Shown: piece by piece, positions 50,206-60,189 of the stretch
Numbering within the stretch: the first letter of the stretch is position 1
Layout of the letters: every line of letters begins with the position of its first letter
Origin: Shewanella maritima
GTDB lineage: Bacteria > Pseudomonadota > Gammaproteobacteria > Enterobacterales > Shewanellaceae
Assembly (NCBI RefSeq): GCF_004295345.1
Contig: NZ_CP036200.1
Span: forward strand, 1,364,001 to 1,428,000
Direction: 5' to 3'
Length of the DNA: 64,000 nt
Notes under the pieces: generated by a model
What the model was told of the DNA's origin: nothing
The model's database searches: none
What the model saw: only the letters and a program-made list of their open reading frames with translations
Position numbers and translations under genes: made by a program

Positions 50206-50997
50206 TTAGTGCAAGGTTTGTGACTGCTGACTGAGCTCTTTAAGCTGCATCTTTACTAGCTCAGTAACAGGGTCATGCGGGCTGCTATCAATAAAGTGCT
50301 GCAAGTCTGACATCGCCACTTTTATACAACCCAACTGCTGGGCAATAAAAGCGCGCTCGCGATTAAGGTGCACATCGCCCGGGTGCCATTGCAGTAGCAA
50401 GCTACAACACTCCATGGCTTGCTCAAATTTTTGCGTCAAAATACAGCTGGCTTTGAGCTCATTAAGCATACGCGAAATCAAAGTTTTTACCGTGGCAGCT
50501 TTTACGTGCTTTGGCTTAAGGCGGGCTGCATTACCTAACTCACCGCGCACTAAATTATGCAACTGACGGCGAGTCATAGGCTCACCGCTAAACGGATCAT
50601 GGTAAACCTGTTTACCGTTAAGTTTACTGCGAAGCACTGTGTGCCCTGGCAATAATACCGCTTCAAGTGGCAAGTCTAGCTGCTTAGCGAGCAATACCAA
50701 CAAAGTCGAAAGCGTAGTGCTGTTACCTTGTCTTTTCGTCACGCAGTAGCTTAAATCAGCTGCTTCGACACTAAAGTAATCTTCTTTAGCGCAAAAACCT
50801 AGGTCATTGAAAAACCATTTAAATAGACCATCTAGACGAGCTTGTTGATCGACAACATAGCGACTTAGCACAGAGCCAGATAACTCGTACCACGCCCACT
50901 GCGCCGCTTTAGAAGGTAAAAAGCCAAGGTGCTCTGATAAATCGAACGCAGTCTCTGGAATAGACACTGAGTCATCAGATAGAAAAGTATGCTTCAT
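50206..50997 (-). CDS. sirB1: SirB1 family protein (transglutaminase-like and TPR)
   Basis: A 263-residue cytosolic protein. The N-terminal two-thirds is a transglutaminase-like fold without an obvious complete catalytic triad (YCVTKRQGNSTTLSTLLVLLAKQLDLPLEAVLLPGHTVLR), followed by TPR-like helices (FEQAMECCSLLLQWHPGDVHLNRERAFIAQQLG). It corresponds to E. coli YchA. The function is unknown; the name comes from an early Salmonella screen for invasion-gene regulators. It starts 11 bases after sirB2. Confidence 0.9.
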   Translation of the reverse strand: MKHTFLSDDSVSIPETAFDLSEHLGFLPSKAAQWAWYELSGSVLSRYVVDQQARLDGLFKWFFNDLGFCAKEDYFSVEAADLSYCVTKRQGNSTTLSTLLVLLAKQLDLPLEAVLLPGHTVLRSKLNGKQVYHDPFSGEPMTRRQLHNLVRGELGNAARLKPKHVKAATVKTLISRMLNELKASCILTQKFEQAMECCSLLLQWHPGDVHLNRERAFIAQQLGCIKVAMSDLQHFIDSSPHDPVTELVKMQLKELSQQSQTLH

Positions 50998-51008
50998 GAC
51001 AGAATCAA

Positions 51009-51404
51009 TTAACCCATTAATACAACTTGTTTAAAATGAGCCAGCTTGGCCGCTAGCACTAACCAACCAATTGCACCAATGAAAGCAAAGAACTTAAATA
51101 GCTTATTACGGTTTGATTTTAATGCCATGATCCCTAATACGATGTACGCCACCACGCAGATGATTTTTTCAGTCATCCATGCATCTACAAATGGGTACTG
51201 TTTGATCATAAAGCAAAGGGTAAAGCCTGACACTAATAAGAAAGTATCAATCACGTGTGGCCCGACTTTCAGCAGCTTTTTCTCCATTAATGGAGACTGA
51301 CGTAAATGCAGACCAAAACGTAATACAAACAAGGCGATACTTAATGCCAAAAACAACATATGCGTATGTTTAACGGCAGGGTATAAACTGTAAAATGTTT
51401 CCAT
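51009..51404 (-). CDS. sirB2: SirB2 family membrane protein
   Basis: A 131-residue protein with four helices: HTHMLFLALSIALFVLRFGL, VIDTFLLVSGFTLCFMI, IICVVAYIVLGIMAL and FFAFIGAIGWLVLAAKLAHF. Length and layout match E. coli YchQ/SirB2. A conserved histidine near residue 13 is typical of the family. The function is unknown. It is separated from prmC by 274 bases that contain a 45-bp tandem duplication. Confidence 0.9.
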   Translation of the reverse strand: METFYSLYPAVKHTHMLFLALSIALFVLRFGLHLRQSPLMEKKLLKVGPHVIDTFLLVSGFTLCFMIKQYPFVDAWMTEKIICVVAYIVLGIMALKSNRNKLFKFFAFIGAIGWLVLAAKLAHFKQVVLMG

Positions 51405-51604
51405 TTTTTAAATCTCTGTCTTTGTTGATTTTATTTAGAGCAGAATAAAACGCAGCCAGTTTACTCGAATTGTTAACTTAGCCACAACTTTGATTGCTCC
51501 AATAGCGTCACGCTAAAAAGTTCATGTCAACATCCATGTGGGGTAGCTAACTTGCGCTCAGGTCTCAATTTTTCACAACTAACTTGCCTCGGCCAATAAG
51601 ACGC

Positions 51605-51694
51605 GGAGCTTTAGCCTAGACGGCCAAGAGCCTTCAGCCCAATCGACCTGGAGCTTCAGCCTAGACGGCCAGGAGCCTTCAGCACAGTCGACCT
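51605..51694. repeat. 45-bp tandem duplication at the 3' end of prmC
   Basis: Two adjacent 45-base units (51605-51649 and 51650-51694) differ at only four positions; both begin GGAGCTT and end TCGACCT. The second unit contains the last codons and stop of prmC on the minus strand, so the first unit is a downstream copy of the gene end plus about 30 bases of trailer. Confidence 0.85.
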
Positions 51695-52527
51695 AAAGTA
51701 CAGCGATCATTACTGCCAAAATCTCGAATGGTCGCCACATCTTGATAGCCAAGCTCAATCAGCTTTTCTCGCACCTTAATTGCTTGCTGATAACCATGCT
51801 CTAACAGTAAATAACCACCTGAAGTTAAGTAGCTTTTTGCCGTTTGTGCAATGTGAAATAAATCAGCATAACCCTGATCTTTTGCGGTTAACGCACTGTG
51901 CGGTTCAAAACGTACATCACCTTGAGATAAATGATTATCCGCCTCGTCGATATACGGCGGGTTAGACACAATCAAATCAAATCGTTTATCGGTAACTTCA
52001 CTAAACCAATCAGACTGTAAAATCTCAACTTGGCCGAGCTTTAAATTGTCACGATTCGCCTTAGCAAGGGCGACAGCTTCTGGCACCTTATCAATTGCAG
52101 TTACCTGCCAACTTGGGCGTTCATAGGCTAATGACAAGGCTATTGCGCCAGTACCAGTACCTAAATCAAGCACATTGGCGTCGTCAGCAAGCGGTAAATT
52201 CAAGGCGCTTTCAACTAAAATCTCCGTATCAGGCCTTGGGATTAAAGTCGTATCGTTAACTAAAAACGGCAGCGACCAAAACTCGCGCTCACCAATAATG
52301 TGCGCCACTGGGCGGCCAGCTTGCCTTGTTGCAACCATAGCTTCAAAGTCAGCTTGCTGAGCCGAGGATAAAGTTTTGTCTGGCCAGGTATATAAGAAAC
52401 TGCGATTTTTATTGATGCAATGCAGCAGCAAGGCCTCTGCATCGACTTTCGCCGACTCAGAGGTAGAGTGTAATTGCTCGCTTGCCCATTGCAGCGCCTG
52501 CGCAATGGTTTGACTAGATTGTGCCAA
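51679..52527 (-). CDS. prmC: Peptide chain release factor N5-glutamine methyltransferase PrmC (HemK)
   Basis: Methylates the glutamine of the GGQ motif in release factors. The SAM-binding motif VLDLGTGTGAIALSLA (about 111-126) and the catalytic IVSNPPYIDEAD (about 183) are clear, with an N-terminal five-helix domain for release-factor binding. Its 282 residues match E. coli (277). It lies directly downstream of prfA, its substrate gene. The final residues (GRLC) differ from the usual GRY ending and coincide with a tandem duplication. Confidence 0.96.
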   Translation of the reverse strand: MAQSSQTIAQALQWASEQLHSTSESAKVDAEALLLHCINKNRSFLYTWPDKTLSSAQQADFEAMVATRQAGRPVAHIIGEREFWSLPFLVNDTTLIPRPDTEILVESALNLPLADDANVLDLGTGTGAIALSLAYERPSWQVTAIDKVPEAVALAKANRDNLKLGQVEILQSDWFSEVTDKRFDLIVSNPPYIDEADNHLSQGDVRFEPHSALTAKDQGYADLFHIAQTAKSYLTSGGYLLLEHGYQQAIKVREKLIELGYQDVATIRDFGSNDRCTLGRLC

Positions 52528-52537
52528 GCCTTAATCC

Positions 52538-53623
52538 TTACTCGTCTGCGAGTGCGGCAAGTTTATCGGCTTGTTCTTCTTGAGTTAGCGGCTCAATAAT
52601 CGCGTTTAGATCGCCTTCCATAATCTCACCCAAGCGATACAGCGTTAGGTTGATACGGTGCTCACTTAAACGACCTTGAGGGAAGTTATAAGTACGGATA
52701 CGCTCAGAGCGATCACCACTTGCGACTAGATTACGTCGAGTAGACTCTTCTTCACTGCGGCGTTTTTCATCTTCAACCGCTTGTAGGCGCGCCGATAACA
52801 CGCTCATGGCTTGAGCACGGTTTTTGTGCTGTGAGCGCTGATCTTGACACTCAACCACAATACCTGACGGTACGTGAGTAATACGAATAGCCGAGTCAGT
52901 TTTGTTAACGTGCTGACCACCCGCACCTGAGGCGCGGAAAGTATCGACTTTAAGATCGGCAGGGTTAATCGAGATTTGCTCAGCTTCTGGAATTTCTGGC
53001 AATACGACAACCGTTACGGCAGAGGTGTGTACGCGACCTTGTGATTCGGTTTCTGGCACGCGTTGTACGCGGTGTCCGCCAGACTCAAACTTGAGCTTGC
53101 CGTAGACGCCATCACCAGTAACTTGCACAATAAGCTCTTTGAAACCGCCATGCTCGCCTTCGTTAGCGTTCATGATCTCCATTTGCCACTTGTTCGACTC
53201 ACAGTAGCGAGAGTACATGCGGAACAAATCACCGGCGAAAATTGCCGCTTCATCACCACCAGCGCCTGCGCGGATTTCGATGAAGGCGTTACGGTCGTCA
53301 TTTGGATCTTTTGGTAGCAGCAGGATTTGCAGCTCGTCTTCTAGACGCTCTAATGCTTGCTTAGCTTCTTTAATTTCTTCCTGCGCCATTTCACGCATCT
53401 CAGCGTCATCTTCTTCCAGCATCATTTCGGCTGACTCTAGGTCTTCTTGCGCCTGCTGGAATGCCTTGAAGCTTTTTACTACGTCTTCAAGTTGAGCATA
53501 TTCTTTTGATAAGGTGCGGAATCTGTCTTGATCCGCAATCACACTGGCATCACTTAGTAATGCTAAAACTTCTTCATTACGCTCTAGCAAGCCTTCAAGC
53601 TTGCGGATAACGGATGGTTTCAT
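52538..53623 (-). CDS. prfA: Peptide chain release factor 1
   Basis: Terminates translation at UAA and UAG. The PxT anticodon-like motif appears as [14 protein letters not shown] and the peptidyl-hydrolysis motif as [14 protein letters not shown]. The family start [19 protein letters not shown] fixes the ATG at 53623 (361 residues); the open frame extends 17 codons further upstream. It is the second gene of the hemA-prfA-prmC unit, with the stop ten bases before prmC. Confidence 0.97.
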   Translation of the reverse strand: MKPSVIRKLEGLLERNEEVLALLSDASVIADQDRFRTLSKEYAQLEDVVKSFKAFQQAQEDLESAEMMLEEDDAEMREMAQEEIKEAKQALERLEDELQILLLPKDPNDDRNAFIEIRAGAGGDEAAIFAGDLFRMYSRYCESNKWQMEIMNANEGEHGGFKELIVQVTGDGVYGKLKFESGGHRVQRVPETESQGRVHTSAVTVVVLPEIPEAEQISINPADLKVDTFRASGAGGQHVNKTDSAIRITHVPSGIVVECQDQRSQHKNRAQAMSVLSARLQAVEDEKRRSEEESTRRNLVASGDRSERIRTYNFPQGRLSEHRINLTLYRLGEIMEGDLNAIIEPLTQEEQADKLAALADE

Positions 53624-53722
53624 GTAACTGGCTAACCCTTGCTGTTCACCTAAATTTTGCTTTACAACCAACAAAGCACTGCGATTGCAGTGCTAAGTAG
53701 GATTGAACTGAATATTTAGCTG

Positions 53723-54973
53723 CTAGTGTTTATCTAAACCAAGCGCGACTCGCAGTTGACCTAATGTATTTAAATCACCCTGGCGACTGGCTGAAGTCAA
53801 CGCCTGGGTTGGTGCGTGAATGAGGCGATTGGTTAACTTATTAGCAAGCTCTAAAATTACTTGCTCGCCGTTGCCACCTTGCTGAATTTTATTCAAGGCG
53901 CGCTCAACCAATTCATCTTTAATAGCCAATGACTGGCTACGATATTCACGAATACTGTCAACCGACTCTAAAGAACGCACCCACTCCATAAATAAGACGG
54001 CTTGTTCTTCGGCAATAATCTCTGCCTGCTCGGCGGCTTCCTTACGCGAAGCCATGTTTTGTTCAATGATACTATGTAAATCGTCAACAGTATAAAGGAA
54101 AGCGTCGTCTAACTCACCGACTTCTGCTTCAATATCTCTCGGAACTGCAATATCGACTAATAACATAGGTTGATGACGACGTTGTTTTAACGCTTTTTCA
54201 ACCATGCCTTTGCCTAAAATAGGTAGAGGGCTCGCGGTCGACGAAATAACAATGTCGGCGTGAGGTAAATGCTCTGGAATGTCTTGCAGGGTAATCGCCG
54301 TGGCGTTGAACTCTTCACACATCGCCTGTGCACGCTCAACAGTGCGATTAGCCACTACAATTGAATTCACTTCTTGATCTTTTAAGTGCTTCGCGACTAA
54401 CTCAATAGTTTCACCCGCGCCAATCAACAGTACCTTAGTGGTTTTGAGCGACGAGAAAATATGCTTTGCCATGCTTACTGCGGCAAAGGCGACAGATACT
54501 GCAGCGGCGCCAATATCGGTTTCGGTGCGCACTTTCTTGGCAACCGAAAAGGTATTTTGGAATAAACGATCAATCGTAACCGCAGTTGTGCCCGCTTCTT
54601 TTGCTTTAACAAACGCTTGCTTTACCTGACCTAAAATCTGCGGTTCACCTAATACAAGCGAGTCAAGGCCAGAGGCAACGCGCATCAGGTGTTTCACAGC
54701 AATTTGATCTTCATAGGCATAGATACATGGCATCAGCGCTTCATGATCTAGGTCGTGATACTCTTCTAGCCACTCAATGACCTCTTCAGGTTTGACATTG
54801 CAGCTATACAGTTCGGTACGGTTACACGTAGACACGATAACAGCTTCACCAGTGCGGCTGCGACTGGCTAAACTTTTCATTGCGTCATGGATGCGATCTG
54901 GAGAAAAGGCAACTTTCTCACGTAAATCTACTGTCGCCGTTTTATGGTTAATCCCGATTACTACTAGACTCAT
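53723..54973 (-). CDS. hemA: Glutamyl-tRNA reductase
   Basis: First committed step of C5-pathway haem synthesis: reduces glutamyl-tRNA to glutamate-1-semialdehyde. [17 protein letters not shown] at the N-terminus, the catalytic cysteine C50 in [11 protein letters not shown], and the NADPH domain ([18 protein letters not shown], about 181) are present. The C-terminal dimerisation helices complete a 416-residue enzyme, as in E. coli (418). It heads the operon and is divergent from lolB. Confidence 0.97.
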   Translation of the reverse strand: MSLVVIGINHKTATVDLREKVAFSPDRIHDAMKSLASRSRTGEAVIVSTCNRTELYSCNVKPEEVIEWLEEYHDLDHEALMPCIYAYEDQIAVKHLMRVASGLDSLVLGEPQILGQVKQAFVKAKEAGTTAVTIDRLFQNTFSVAKKVRTETDIGAAAVSVAFAAVSMAKHIFSSLKTTKVLLIGAGETIELVAKHLKDQEVNSIVVANRTVERAQAMCEEFNATAITLQDIPEHLPHADIVISSTASPLPILGKGMVEKALKQRRHQPMLLVDIAVPRDIEAEVGELDDAFLYTVDDLHSIIEQNMASRKEAAEQAEIIAEEQAVLFMEWVRSLESVDSIREYRSQSLAIKDELVERALNKIQQGGNGEQVILELANKLTNRLIHAPTQALTSASRQGDLNTLGQLRVALGLDKH

Positions 54974-55195
54974 TTGACTCTTTCTGAAGTTCTTATCGAT
55001 CTCGTTAATTAGGCCATTCTACTAAAAGCACAAACTAAAAACACAATTGGGTTAACAAAACCGAATATATGTCTAAATTTTCTTTGTAGCTGTTAGCAAA
55101 TGCATAAACAGTGCACTTTTTAGTAAAAGCAATTTTTACATCAGCTAGTTGGAGCAGTATGATGACCCAACGTTTAACCTCATCTTGGTATTAGT

Positions 55196-55828
55196 GTGAA
55201 CACCCAAAAGCCTCAAGCTATCACAGTGCGCCAATTCAGTTTCATAAGTTTATTACTGCTACTTATGTTGATGCTTAATGGCTGCAGTAGTTTAAAGCAC
55301 ACCAACTTTGAACCTGTTAGCGTTAATCATGTTGCGCAAGCACAGCATTGGGAACTTAAGGGTAAAATTGCCGTTCGCTCAAACACAGATAAATTTAGCA
55401 CTAACTTATATTGGTTTCACCAAGCTCAAGGCGATGATTTACGTCTGACTACTATGATTGGCACTAATTTATTGGTTTTAGATAGTGGCCCACAAGGTGC
55501 AACATTGACCGCCAATGGCGAAACTTATTTTGATAAAGACCCGCAAACCTTGCTCGACTCTATGGTGTCGATTCATATTCCTTTAGATAGATTGCCTCTA
55601 TGGATAACCGGTCAAGCCAGCAGCGAAGACAAAGTAATTAGCTATAATGCTGATGGCACGATAAAGCAGCTTATCAGCGAGCAAACAGCGTCACATTGGC
55701 AAGTTGACTTTAGAAGCTGGCAAATACTGCAAGGCATACAAATACCAAGACAAATCATTATTGTGCGAGATGATGTACAAATCAAAATCCAAAACAACCA
55801 ATGGCAAGCAATGCAGCCCATCCAGTAG
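55196..55828 (+). CDS. lolB: Outer-membrane lipoprotein insertase LolB
   Basis: Receives lipoproteins from LolA and inserts them into the outer membrane. A 210-residue lipoprotein with the lipobox LMLNGCSS near residues 26-33, then the LolB core ([25 protein letters not shown] and [10 protein letters not shown]). The start is GTG at 55196, the only plausible initiator near the signal peptide. It is divergent from hemA and is followed 16 bases later by ispE, as in E. coli. Confidence 0.95.
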   Translation: MNTQKPQAITVRQFSFISLLLLLMLMLNGCSSLKHTNFEPVSVNHVAQAQHWELKGKIAVRSNTDKFSTNLYWFHQAQGDDLRLTTMIGTNLLVLDSGPQGATLTANGETYFDKDPQTLLDSMVSIHIPLDRLPLWITGQASSEDKVISYNADGTIKQLISEQTASHWQVDFRSWQILQGIQIPRQIIIVRDDVQIKIQNNQWQAMQPIQ

Positions 55829-55844
55829 ACACAAGGACGTCAAC

Positions 55845-56699
55845 ATGAAAGCGCCTATTTCTAAAAGCTGGCCAGCTCCTGCAAAGTTAAACCTGTTCCT
55901 GCACGTCACCGGACGACGCAGTGATGGTTATCATGAATTACAAACTCTGTTTCAATTTGTCGACCATTGCGACTATTTAGATTTCCATGTCACCGAAACC
56001 AGTGACATTCGTTTACACTCCAAGATGTCCAAAGTTGTCGCTGATAGCGATAACTTAATTCTAAAAGCTGCAAAATCGCTAAAAATAGCGGCAAATTATG
56101 CTGGCGGCGCCGACATTTGGATAGATAAATTGCTGCCGATGGGCGGTGGTCTTGGAGGCGGCTCTTCAGATGCAGCCACGACATTAGTGGCACTCAATGC
56201 ACTTTGGAATATTAACTTTCCTCACCAAAAACTGGCTGAAATTGGTCTAAGCTTAGGTGCCGATGTCCCTGTTTTTATTAATGGTTACGCGGCTTTCGCC
56301 GAGGGCGTGGGTGAAAAACTACAAACAGTTAAAGTAGATGAACCTTGGTATTTAGTTATCGTCCCTGACGTGCATGTTTCAACTCAGCAGGTGTTCCAGC
56401 ATCCAGATTTGCCAAGGCAAACACCTAAACTAAATTTGCAATCGCTAATGGAAAGAACTTGGTCAAATGACTGCCAAACTTTAGTGGCAAACACCTACCC
56501 TCAAGTTGCCAATGCCTTGAGCTGGCTGCTAGAATATGCGCCGTCTCAAATGACGGGGACCGGAGCATGTGTCTTTGGCCGTTTTGAGCATTCGCAACAA
56601 GCACTTGATACGCTGGCAAAATTGCCAGATTCAATGCAAGGCTTTGTTGCTAAAGGCTTAAACAAGTCACCATTACTGGAACGACTTGCCCAGCTTTAA
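55845..56699 (+). CDS. ispE: 4-diphosphocytidyl-2-C-methyl-D-erythritol kinase IspE
   Basis: GHMP kinase of the MEP isoprenoid pathway. [24 protein letters not shown] at the N-terminus and the ATP loop [18 protein letters not shown] (about 97-114) are diagnostic, and [12 protein letters not shown] lies near the end. The frame is open 47 codons upstream, overlapping lolB, but AAGGA just before the ATG at 55845 and the family alignment fix the 284-residue form. Confidence 0.97.
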   Translation: MKAPISKSWPAPAKLNLFLHVTGRRSDGYHELQTLFQFVDHCDYLDFHVTETSDIRLHSKMSKVVADSDNLILKAAKSLKIAANYAGGADIWIDKLLPMGGGLGGGSSDAATTLVALNALWNINFPHQKLAEIGLSLGADVPVFINGYAAFAEGVGEKLQTVKVDEPWYLVIVPDVHVSTQQVFQHPDLPRQTPKLNLQSLMERTWSNDCQTLVANTYPQVANALSWLLEYAPSQMTGTGACVFGRFEHSQQALDTLAKLPDSMQGFVAKGLNKSPLLERLAQL

Positions 56700-56774
56700 A
56701 TTATTAAAATTCTTCTAAGTGAGCAGAATTTGCTCATTTAGCCCATATTCAAGCCAACGCCTGAGGTTCATAAA

Positions 56775-57722
56775 GTGCCCGACATTAAGCTCTTTGCTGG
56801 TAACGCTACCCCTAAACTAGCCGAAAAAATTGCTGAACGTTTATTCTGCAAACTCGGTGACGCAGAAGTAGGCCGTTTCAGCGACGGTGAAATCAGTGTT
56901 CAAATCAACGAGAACGTACGTGGTGCGGATGTATTCATCATTCAATCTACTTGCGCGCCAACTAACGACAACCTAATGGAACTTATCGTCATGGTTGATG
57001 CGCTACGTCGTGCATCTGCTGGCCGTATTACTGCGGTAATTCCTTACTTTGGTTATGCTCGTCAAGACCGTCGTGTTCGCAGTGCTCGTGTACCTATCAC
57101 AGCTAAAGTTGTTGCTGACTTCCTATCAAGCGTTGGTGTTGACCGCGTATTAACTTGTGACTTGCATGCAGAGCAAATCCAAGGTTTCTTCGACGTACCT
57201 GTAGACAACGTATTCGGTAGCCCAGTACTACTAGAAGACATGCTAGCGAAGAAGCTAGACAACCCTGTCGTTGTTTCTCCAGATATCGGCGGCGTGGTAC
57301 GTGCACGTGCAGTCGCTAAACTACTTGATGACTCTGACTTAGCTATTATCGACAAACGCCGTCCACAAGCTAACGTTGCTCAGGTTATGCACATTATCGG
57401 CGACGTTCAAGGTCGTGACTGCATCATCGTTGATGACATGATTGATACTGGTGGCACACTATCTAAAGCTGCTGAAGCATTAAAAGAGCACGGTGCTAAC
57501 CGCGTATTTGCTTATGCAACTCACCCAGTATTCTCAGGTAATGCACCTAAGAACATCGCTGACTCAGTGATTGATGAAGTGATTGTGACTGACACTGTAC
57601 CGCTAAGCGAAGACATGCTTAAAGTAGGCAAAGTATCTCAGCTAACTATGTCTGGTGTACTTGCTGAAGCGATTCGCCGCGTAAGCAACGAAGAGTCTAT
57701 TTCGGCGATGTTCCGTCACTAA
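56775..57722 (+). CDS. prs: Ribose-phosphate pyrophosphokinase
   Basis: Makes PRPP from ribose-5-phosphate and ATP for nucleotide, histidine and NAD synthesis. [22 protein letters not shown] at the start, the ATP-binding [11 protein letters not shown] and the PRPP loop [22 protein letters not shown] are present. It is 315 residues long and starts with GTG. Codon choice here is strongly biased toward favoured codons, as expected of a highly expressed gene. Confidence 0.97.
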   Translation: MPDIKLFAGNATPKLAEKIAERLFCKLGDAEVGRFSDGEISVQINENVRGADVFIIQSTCAPTNDNLMELIVMVDALRRASAGRITAVIPYFGYARQDRRVRSARVPITAKVVADFLSSVGVDRVLTCDLHAEQIQGFFDVPVDNVFGSPVLLEDMLAKKLDNPVVVSPDIGGVVRARAVAKLLDDSDLAIIDKRRPQANVAQVMHIIGDVQGRDCIIVDDMIDTGGTLSKAAEALKEHGANRVFAYATHPVFSGNAPKNIADSVIDEVIVTDTVPLSEDMLKVGKVSQLTMSGVLAEAIRRVSNEESISAMFRH

Positions 57723-57780
57723 AGACGCTGTAAACAAAGGCTGGGTCACTAATTTGCAAGTGTTCGGCTAACGCCAAATG

Positions 57781-57807
57781 AAACGCACTCCATTGAGTGC
57801 GTTTTTT
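57781..57807 (+). terminator. Rho-independent terminator after prs
   Basis: AAACGCACTC-CATT-GAGTGCGTTTTTT forms a hairpin with a T tract, 58 bases after the prs stop. Confidence 0.9.
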
Positions 57808-57946
57808 ATTACCCAAAATTCTTATCACCTCCCGTTGATAACAAATACGCGCGCTGAGCACTCATCTTAGCTGTCAAAATCTGCTTGCACTGTTTTCCCC
57901 TATGGCATAGTAGAAATTATCGCCAATTCAGGATGAAGATGACGTT

Positions 57947-58596
57947 ATGTTACTTAGCCCAGTCGCCTCAATTAAACAGGCCAATGACCAAGTAAAAGCG
58001 CTCAAAGGGACAACCCGCTTATCTGGCCATTGCTCACCCTATTGCAATCGAGCGCTAAAAGTTGGAAAGTGCACCACCTCGCTGCAGAGCTGCAGCAAAA
58101 AGGGTTAATGCACGACCTCGACACCTCTCCTGAAAAAGACCTCTTCAAACGCAACTTCCTATTAATGAATGCCCTCTACGAACTGCAAGACATGTTATTG
58201 CCTAAGCAATGGCTGCAAGTTCAAGCAATGGATATTCAGCTATTTAGACTCGTGCCAAGCAACGCAGATCTACTTCATCATAGTGATGCTAGCCTGCGTG
58301 ATTACTACCTCGACTGGGCAAACTATGATACATGCAGCAATGTAGTGAAAGAGATGCTCGACTCGTTTTGGAGTAGCTATCAAGAATACATCGGCCTTAA
58401 CCATCAGCTAATGCATAAAGGACAGGCCTTAAGGGTGTTTGAACTAGACGAGAGTGCAACCGATAAACAAATTCGCAAACAGTGGCGCAAACTCGCCCTT
58501 AAATGGCACCCAGATAGAGATCAGGGTAATGCTGAGCGCTTCAAACAAGTGTGTGAAGCCTGGCAAACACTGAGAGACAAAAGCCTCGTCGCTTAA
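57947..58596 (+). CDS. DnaJ-related protein with C-terminal J domain (one-base frameshift)
   Basis: The uninterrupted frame, from a TTG at 58030, encodes an N-terminal DnaJ-related domain (KDLFKRNFLLMNALYELQDMLLPKQWLQ) and a C-terminal J domain with HPD in LKWHPDRDQGN. Its beginning is missing. An ATG at 57947 opens a second frame (MLLSPVASIKQANDQVKALK) that joins it after NPLIWPLL if one base is added in AAAGGG at 58004-58009. The corrected protein would have 216 residues. Probably a DnaK co-chaperone of unknown client. Confidence 0.8.
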
Positions 58597-58624
58597 CACA
58601 CTACCCGCTTGGCGACATGGTCTA

Positions 58625-58712
58625 TTTAACCATACTTAATGCAGCACCAGCCGTACGCTAGCGGGCAATTTAACCGTACTCAATTCAGCACCAGCCGTAC
58701 GTTAGCGGTGAG
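58625..58712. repeat. 44-bp tandem repeat, two copies
   Basis: Units at 58625-58668 and 58669-58712 both start TTTAACC and share CAGCACCAGCCGTACG and TTAGCGG/CTAGCGG; they differ at about seven positions. Each unit contains the imperfect palindrome CCGTACGCTAGCGG. It lies in the gap between the DnaJ-related gene and dsbA, about 150 bases before the dsbA start. Confidence 0.8.
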
Positions 58713-58868
58713 TTTAATTAGCAAGGATCTTTGACATCGGTCACGACTAAATTAGCTAAAGCGGCTAAAGATCACATATCCGCTCTATTATTTCCCGCGA
58801 ATTCAGCGATAATTCATGCAACAACAATACACTTGTTTCATTATGTACAAGTCCCATTTGAGGCCACT

Positions 58869-59522
58869 ATGATCAAACATATCGCATTAGCATTAACTCT
58901 TGCTGTCGCTCCACTGTCTAGCTTTGCAGCTCAATTTGTTGAAGGAAAACACTACACACAAGTTTCTAACCGCGTTGCCCCTAGTGAGCCAAAAGTGACA
59001 GAGTACTTCTCGTTTTACTGCCACAGCTGCTACAACATGGAAACCAAATACCTGCCATTTATTAAGCAGCACATCGACAAGAAAATCGCTTTTGAAAACA
59101 AGCATGTTGATTTTATGAATAGTGATCTCGGCACTGAAGTCATGCGCTCACTCGTGGTAATGAATCAAACTGAGCACAAACATGACCTAGCATTAAAAAT
59201 GTTTACTGCAATTCAAGGCGATGCTAGTGATGGTCATGATCACGGTGCTCACGGCCATAAACATGAAAGCGAGATCAACTCACGTGATGATATCAAAAAG
59301 GTATTTGCTGAGTTTGGAATTGATTCAGCGGCATATGACAAAATGGCTGACGATGCTGCAACAGATAAAGCGCTATCACAATGGCGTCAAGAGCAAGTGA
59401 TGTATAACGTTCGCAGCGTGCCTAGCTTCGTTGTTAACGACAAATACTTGATTAACATGAATGAGATGCGCAGCCTTGAGCAGATTATCGATTTAATGAA
59501 CTACTTAGCTTTGAAGAAATAG
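58869..59522 (+). CDS. dsbA: Thiol:disulfide interchange protein DsbA, with a His-rich insertion
   Basis: Periplasmic oxidant that introduces disulfides, for example in LptD. The signal peptide ends at SSFAA. The thioredoxin fold carries an active site CHSC (FSFYCHSCYNME) instead of CPHC, and the cis-proline loop is VRSVPSFVV. Between the helical domain segments lies an insertion with six histidines in 13 residues (HDHGAHGHKHE, about residue 125). The ATG at 58869 is chosen for the signal peptide and the GAGG upstream (217 residues); the open frame starts 46 codons earlier. Confidence 0.92.
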   Translation: MIKHIALALTLAVAPLSSFAAQFVEGKHYTQVSNRVAPSEPKVTEYFSFYCHSCYNMETKYLPFIKQHIDKKIAFENKHVDFMNSDLGTEVMRSLVVMNQTEHKHDLALKMFTAIQGDASDGHDHGAHGHKHESEINSRDDIKKVFAEFGIDSAAYDKMADDAATDKALSQWRQEQVMYNVRSVPSFVVNDKYLINMNEMRSLEQIIDLMNYLALKK

Positions 59523-59569
59523 TTTAGCTCTAATGAAATAGCTTACGCTGGCAATATCAAAGTGAAAAT

Positions 59570-59596
59570 AAAAAAGGCGCTACCTGCGCCTTTTTT
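59570..59596. terminator. Bidirectional terminator after dsbA
   Basis: AAAAAAGGCGC-TACCT-GCGCCTTTTTT, 47 bases after the dsbA stop and 59 bases beyond the convergent cytochrome-like gene. Confidence 0.9.
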
Positions 59597-59655
59597 ATTA
59601 TCTCCAGCTTTATCGATAACTCCAGTTAAGCAGCTAAAGCTCCGCAAACAACCTG

Positions 59656-60180
59656 CTAAGAGTTTTTAATCATCTCTATCACGTGTACCAAAGCGAGTAC
59701 CATATGCACAGCAACAAAGGTGACAAAGTACTCAGCCAACGTTACGTGATACTTGCGCCAAGTTAACGCCTCCATATCTCCCTGAGTCAACACCCACATT
59801 AAGCCACTAATACACACACCTGCTAATAACAGCAATCCAACACCCTCGATAATACTCAATAGTCCTTTACCGCCTGAGCTAGGTAACTGTGCTTTGAATA
59901 AACCTTTAACGTCGGCAAAAAATTGCGATAAATCTAACACTACCCACGGGAAAAACTGGCGCCAACCACCTTTTATGCAGCACTTGACCACAAAGCAAAG
60001 TCCAAGTATTGCGGTAATAGTACCAAGGTAAACATGAACATAGTCCCAAATACTGGCGTTAACTCTTAACTGTTTACCTATTAACAACCAGCCGCTTGTC
60101 GGCAATAAAATAGCGCACGTAGCTATCATAATGATATGTAGCTTGGCACTAATCACACTGAAAAAACGAGGTAACTTCAT
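59656..60180 (-). CDS. Cytochrome b561-like membrane protein
   Basis: A 174-residue protein with four helices and histidines placed as in di-haem cytochrome b561 domains: SAKLHIIMIATCAILL (helix 1), WDYVHVYLGTITAILGLCFVV (helix 2) and KYHVTLAEYFVTFVAVHMVLALVHVIE (helix 4). It probably passes electrons across or within the inner membrane. It starts nine bases after hemG, so the two are co-expressed; it could link HemG to the quinone pool, which is inference. Confidence 0.75.
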   Translation of the reverse strand: MKLPRFFSVISAKLHIIMIATCAILLPTSGWLLIGKQLRVNASIWDYVHVYLGTITAILGLCFVVKCCIKGGWRQFFPWVVLDLSQFFADVKGLFKAQLPSSGGKGLLSIIEGVGLLLLAGVCISGLMWVLTQGDMEALTWRKYHVTLAEYFVTFVAVHMVLALVHVIEMIKNS

Positions 60181-60189
60181 CTACACCTC

